Program-made: the position numbers and the translations under genes
Shown here: in pieces, positions 5,757 through 6,593 of the stretch
How positions within the stretch are numbered: the stretch's first letter is position 1
How the letters are laid out: each line of letters opens with the position of its first letter
Notes under the pieces: model-generated
What the model was told of the DNA's origin: nothing
What the model saw: only the letters and a program-made list of their open reading frames with translations
Databases searched by the model: none
Source: Candidatus Methylomirabilota bacterium
Lineage (GTDB): Bacteria; Methylomirabilota; Methylomirabilia; Methylomirabilales; Methylomirabilaceae
Assembly: GCA_028869615.1 (NCBI GenBank)
Contig: JAGWRQ010000119.1
Span: 1-6,593, forward strand
DNA: 6,593 nt
Direction: 5' to 3'

Positions 5757-6362
5757 ATGTCCGGCACCAGAGAGTACATTATTGAGGTCGCATCTCGTTT
5801 GGTACATCTGAGAGGTTTTAATCATACGAGTATTGGGGATATCTTAAAGGAAAGCGGAGTCGGGAAAGGGAATTTCTATTACTATTTTCGGAGCAAAGAA
5901 GAGTTGGGCTATGCCATCATAGAAAATAATTTTAGACGGTTTTCAGAAGAGGTGACGGCTAAAGCCTTCGGAAATGACAGGGAGGCCGCGGCCCAACTGG
6001 ATGACTTCCTGGATATCCTCCTTGATATGCATCGGCAGCAAAACTGCGCTGGCGGATGTCGCTTAGGCAACCTGGCTATGGAACTGAGTGACATCCACGA
6101 AGAGTTTCGAAAGAAGCTTCAAGAGGTGTTTGATAGCTGGGGTGTGCAGGTGGAAGGTGTCCTACGAAAAGCCGAAGCGGGCGGACAGCTTGCAGGCCAT
6201 GCGGATCTTCCAACGTTGGCTCAGTTCGTCATCGCTTCCGTCGAGGGGGCAATACTGCTCGCGAAGGTCAAGAAAGATATCAGCATCTTGGAACGCTGCT
6301 TTGCGGAACTGAAAAAGCATGTCCGGATGTATGTTGATTGCAGGTTGCCGGTTCCGGCTTAA
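5757..6362 (+). CDS. TetR/AcrR-family transcriptional regulator
   Basis: The protein has 201 residues, a normal length for the family. The N-terminal DNA-binding domain spans about residues 5-52, with the helix-turn-helix at TSIGDILKESGVGKGNFYYYF (24-44), a classic TetR pattern. The C-terminal domain is helical and should bind a small ligand and form a dimer. It carries a NCAGGCRLGNLAMELSD segment (96-112); a GCxxGNLxxE motif of this kind recurs in one branch of TetR regulators. The C97/C101 pair could sense redox state or electrophiles, but this is inference. GGGAG at 5747-5751 lies five bases ahead of the ATG. The 5' half is markedly AT-rich (about 37-40% G+C over 5821-5940) compared with the nfn operon, while the 3' part rises to about 60%. 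No efflux or enzyme gene that it might control is visible; the target could be the gene that begins at 6517 or lie outside the window. Confidence 0.9.
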   Translation: MSGTREYIIEVASRLVHLRGFNHTSIGDILKESGVGKGNFYYYFRSKEELGYAIIENNFRRFSEEVTAKAFGNDREAAAQLDDFLDILLDMHRQQNCAGGCRLGNLAMELSDIHEEFRKKLQEVFDSWGVQVEGVLRKAEAGGQLAGHADLPTLAQFVIASVEGAILLAKVKKDISILERCFAELKKHVRMYVDCRLPVPA

Positions 6363-6418
6363 ACGAATGCGCCGAGCACTGCGTCATATTGCACATATTG
6401 TTGTATAACCGAAGAAGC

Positions 6419-6442
6419 GAGAGGCCATTGACTTGGCCTCTC
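6419..6442 (+). terminator. Hairpin downstream of the tetR-family gene
   Basis: GAGAGGCCA (6419-6427) and TGGCCTCTC (6434-6442) form a perfect nine-base stem with a six-base loop, 57 bases after the tetR stop. Only TTAT follows, so the T tract is poor. The stem is strong enough for a terminator that relies on little U-tract help. It separates tetR from the gene beginning at 6517. Confidence 0.55.
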
Positions 6443-6504
6443 TTATGGGAAAACAATTCTTGCACGATACGGGTATATAGAACACGGACGACAGTCCATA
6501 CTAC

Positions 6505-6509
6505 GAGGG
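6505..6509 (+). promoter_or_regulatory. Ribosome binding site of the GTG-started gene at the right edge
   Basis: GAGGG lies seven bases ahead of the GTG at 6517. Together with the open frame that follows, it supports a translation start here. Confidence 0.5.
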
Positions 6510-6516
6510 TAAACGG

Positions 6517-6593
6517 GTGGCTACAATTATCGAGTACACCGACCAAAAAAGGCCGGCCAATAATTATCCTAAGCGGATTATTTCACCCCTTAC
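6517..6593 (+). CDS. Start of a hypothetical protein (cut by window edge)
   Basis: A GTG codon with a ribosome binding site seven bases upstream opens a frame that stays free of stops to the window edge. It gives 25 complete codons beginning (M)ATIIEYTDQKRPANNYPKR, followed by IISPL. The protein start is hydrophilic and lysine/asparagine-rich with a YPKRIISP segment. It has the look of a small conserved bacterial protein that I vaguely recognise but cannot name, so I assign no function. The frame is short, and a chance frame of this length is possible. It follows the tetR-family gene after a probable terminator. I found no clear promoter: TATATA at 6474-6479 could be a -10, but no -35 fits. 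Confidence 0.5.
   Translation, partial: MATIIEYTDQKRPANNYPKRIISPL

Noticed and set aside
6551..6558. GGCCGGCC palindrome
   Set aside because: An eight-base GC palindrome is expected by chance in DNA of this composition and lies within a probable coding frame.
6559..6582. Imperfect AT-rich inverted repeat near the right edge
   Set aside because: The arms pair only with a three-base bulge, and the stretch lies inside the frame starting at 6517, so coding sequence explains it adequately.

Overview
The window reads as chromosomal DNA of a bacterium with moderately high GC content: about two thirds G+C in parts of the central operon, falling to about 40% in part of the tetR gene. It holds two genes cut by the window edges, six complete genes and the control regions between them. 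I see no rRNA, tRNA, CRISPR array, transposase or phage gene. The taxonomy cannot be fixed from this sequence. An NADH/NADPH/ferredoxin transhydrogenase (Nfn) pair points to an organism that uses low-potential ferredoxin, so an anaerobe or a deep-branching environmental lineage. That is inference only.

Left part (1-730): the 5' end of purU (formyltetrahydrofolate deformylase) runs leftwards off the window. A divergent control region (190-415) follows, then a 98-residue protein that I do not recognise, which has a good sigma70-type promoter. That gene converges on the next operon with only 18 bases between the stop codons.

Central part (731-3895, minus strand): a two-gene operon encodes a NfnAB-type complex. 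The upstream gene encodes an NfnA-like flavin/NAD/[2Fe-2S] subunit fused to an N-terminal helical domain of about 270 residues with HEAT-like repeats. The downstream gene encodes NfnB, a GltD-like flavoprotein with two [4Fe-4S] clusters, and starts 15 bases after the first gene ends. Together they should couple NADH plus reduced ferredoxin to NADP+ reduction, or run in reverse. The HEAT-NfnA fusion is the most unusual object in the window. A near-consensus promoter lies just upstream at 3976-4004.

Right part (3896-6593, plus strand): a divergent control region is followed by a class I SAM-dependent methyltransferase, a membrane-anchored YbjQ-family protein and a TetR-family regulator. The regulator has a clear promoter with an AACCG-GT-CGGTT operator at the predicted transcription start, which suggests autoregulation. 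After a hairpin that may act as a terminator, a GTG-started reading frame with its own ribosome binding site begins and runs off the right edge. The right-hand genes are separated by control regions of about 115-155 bases, so they are probably individual transcription units rather than one operon.
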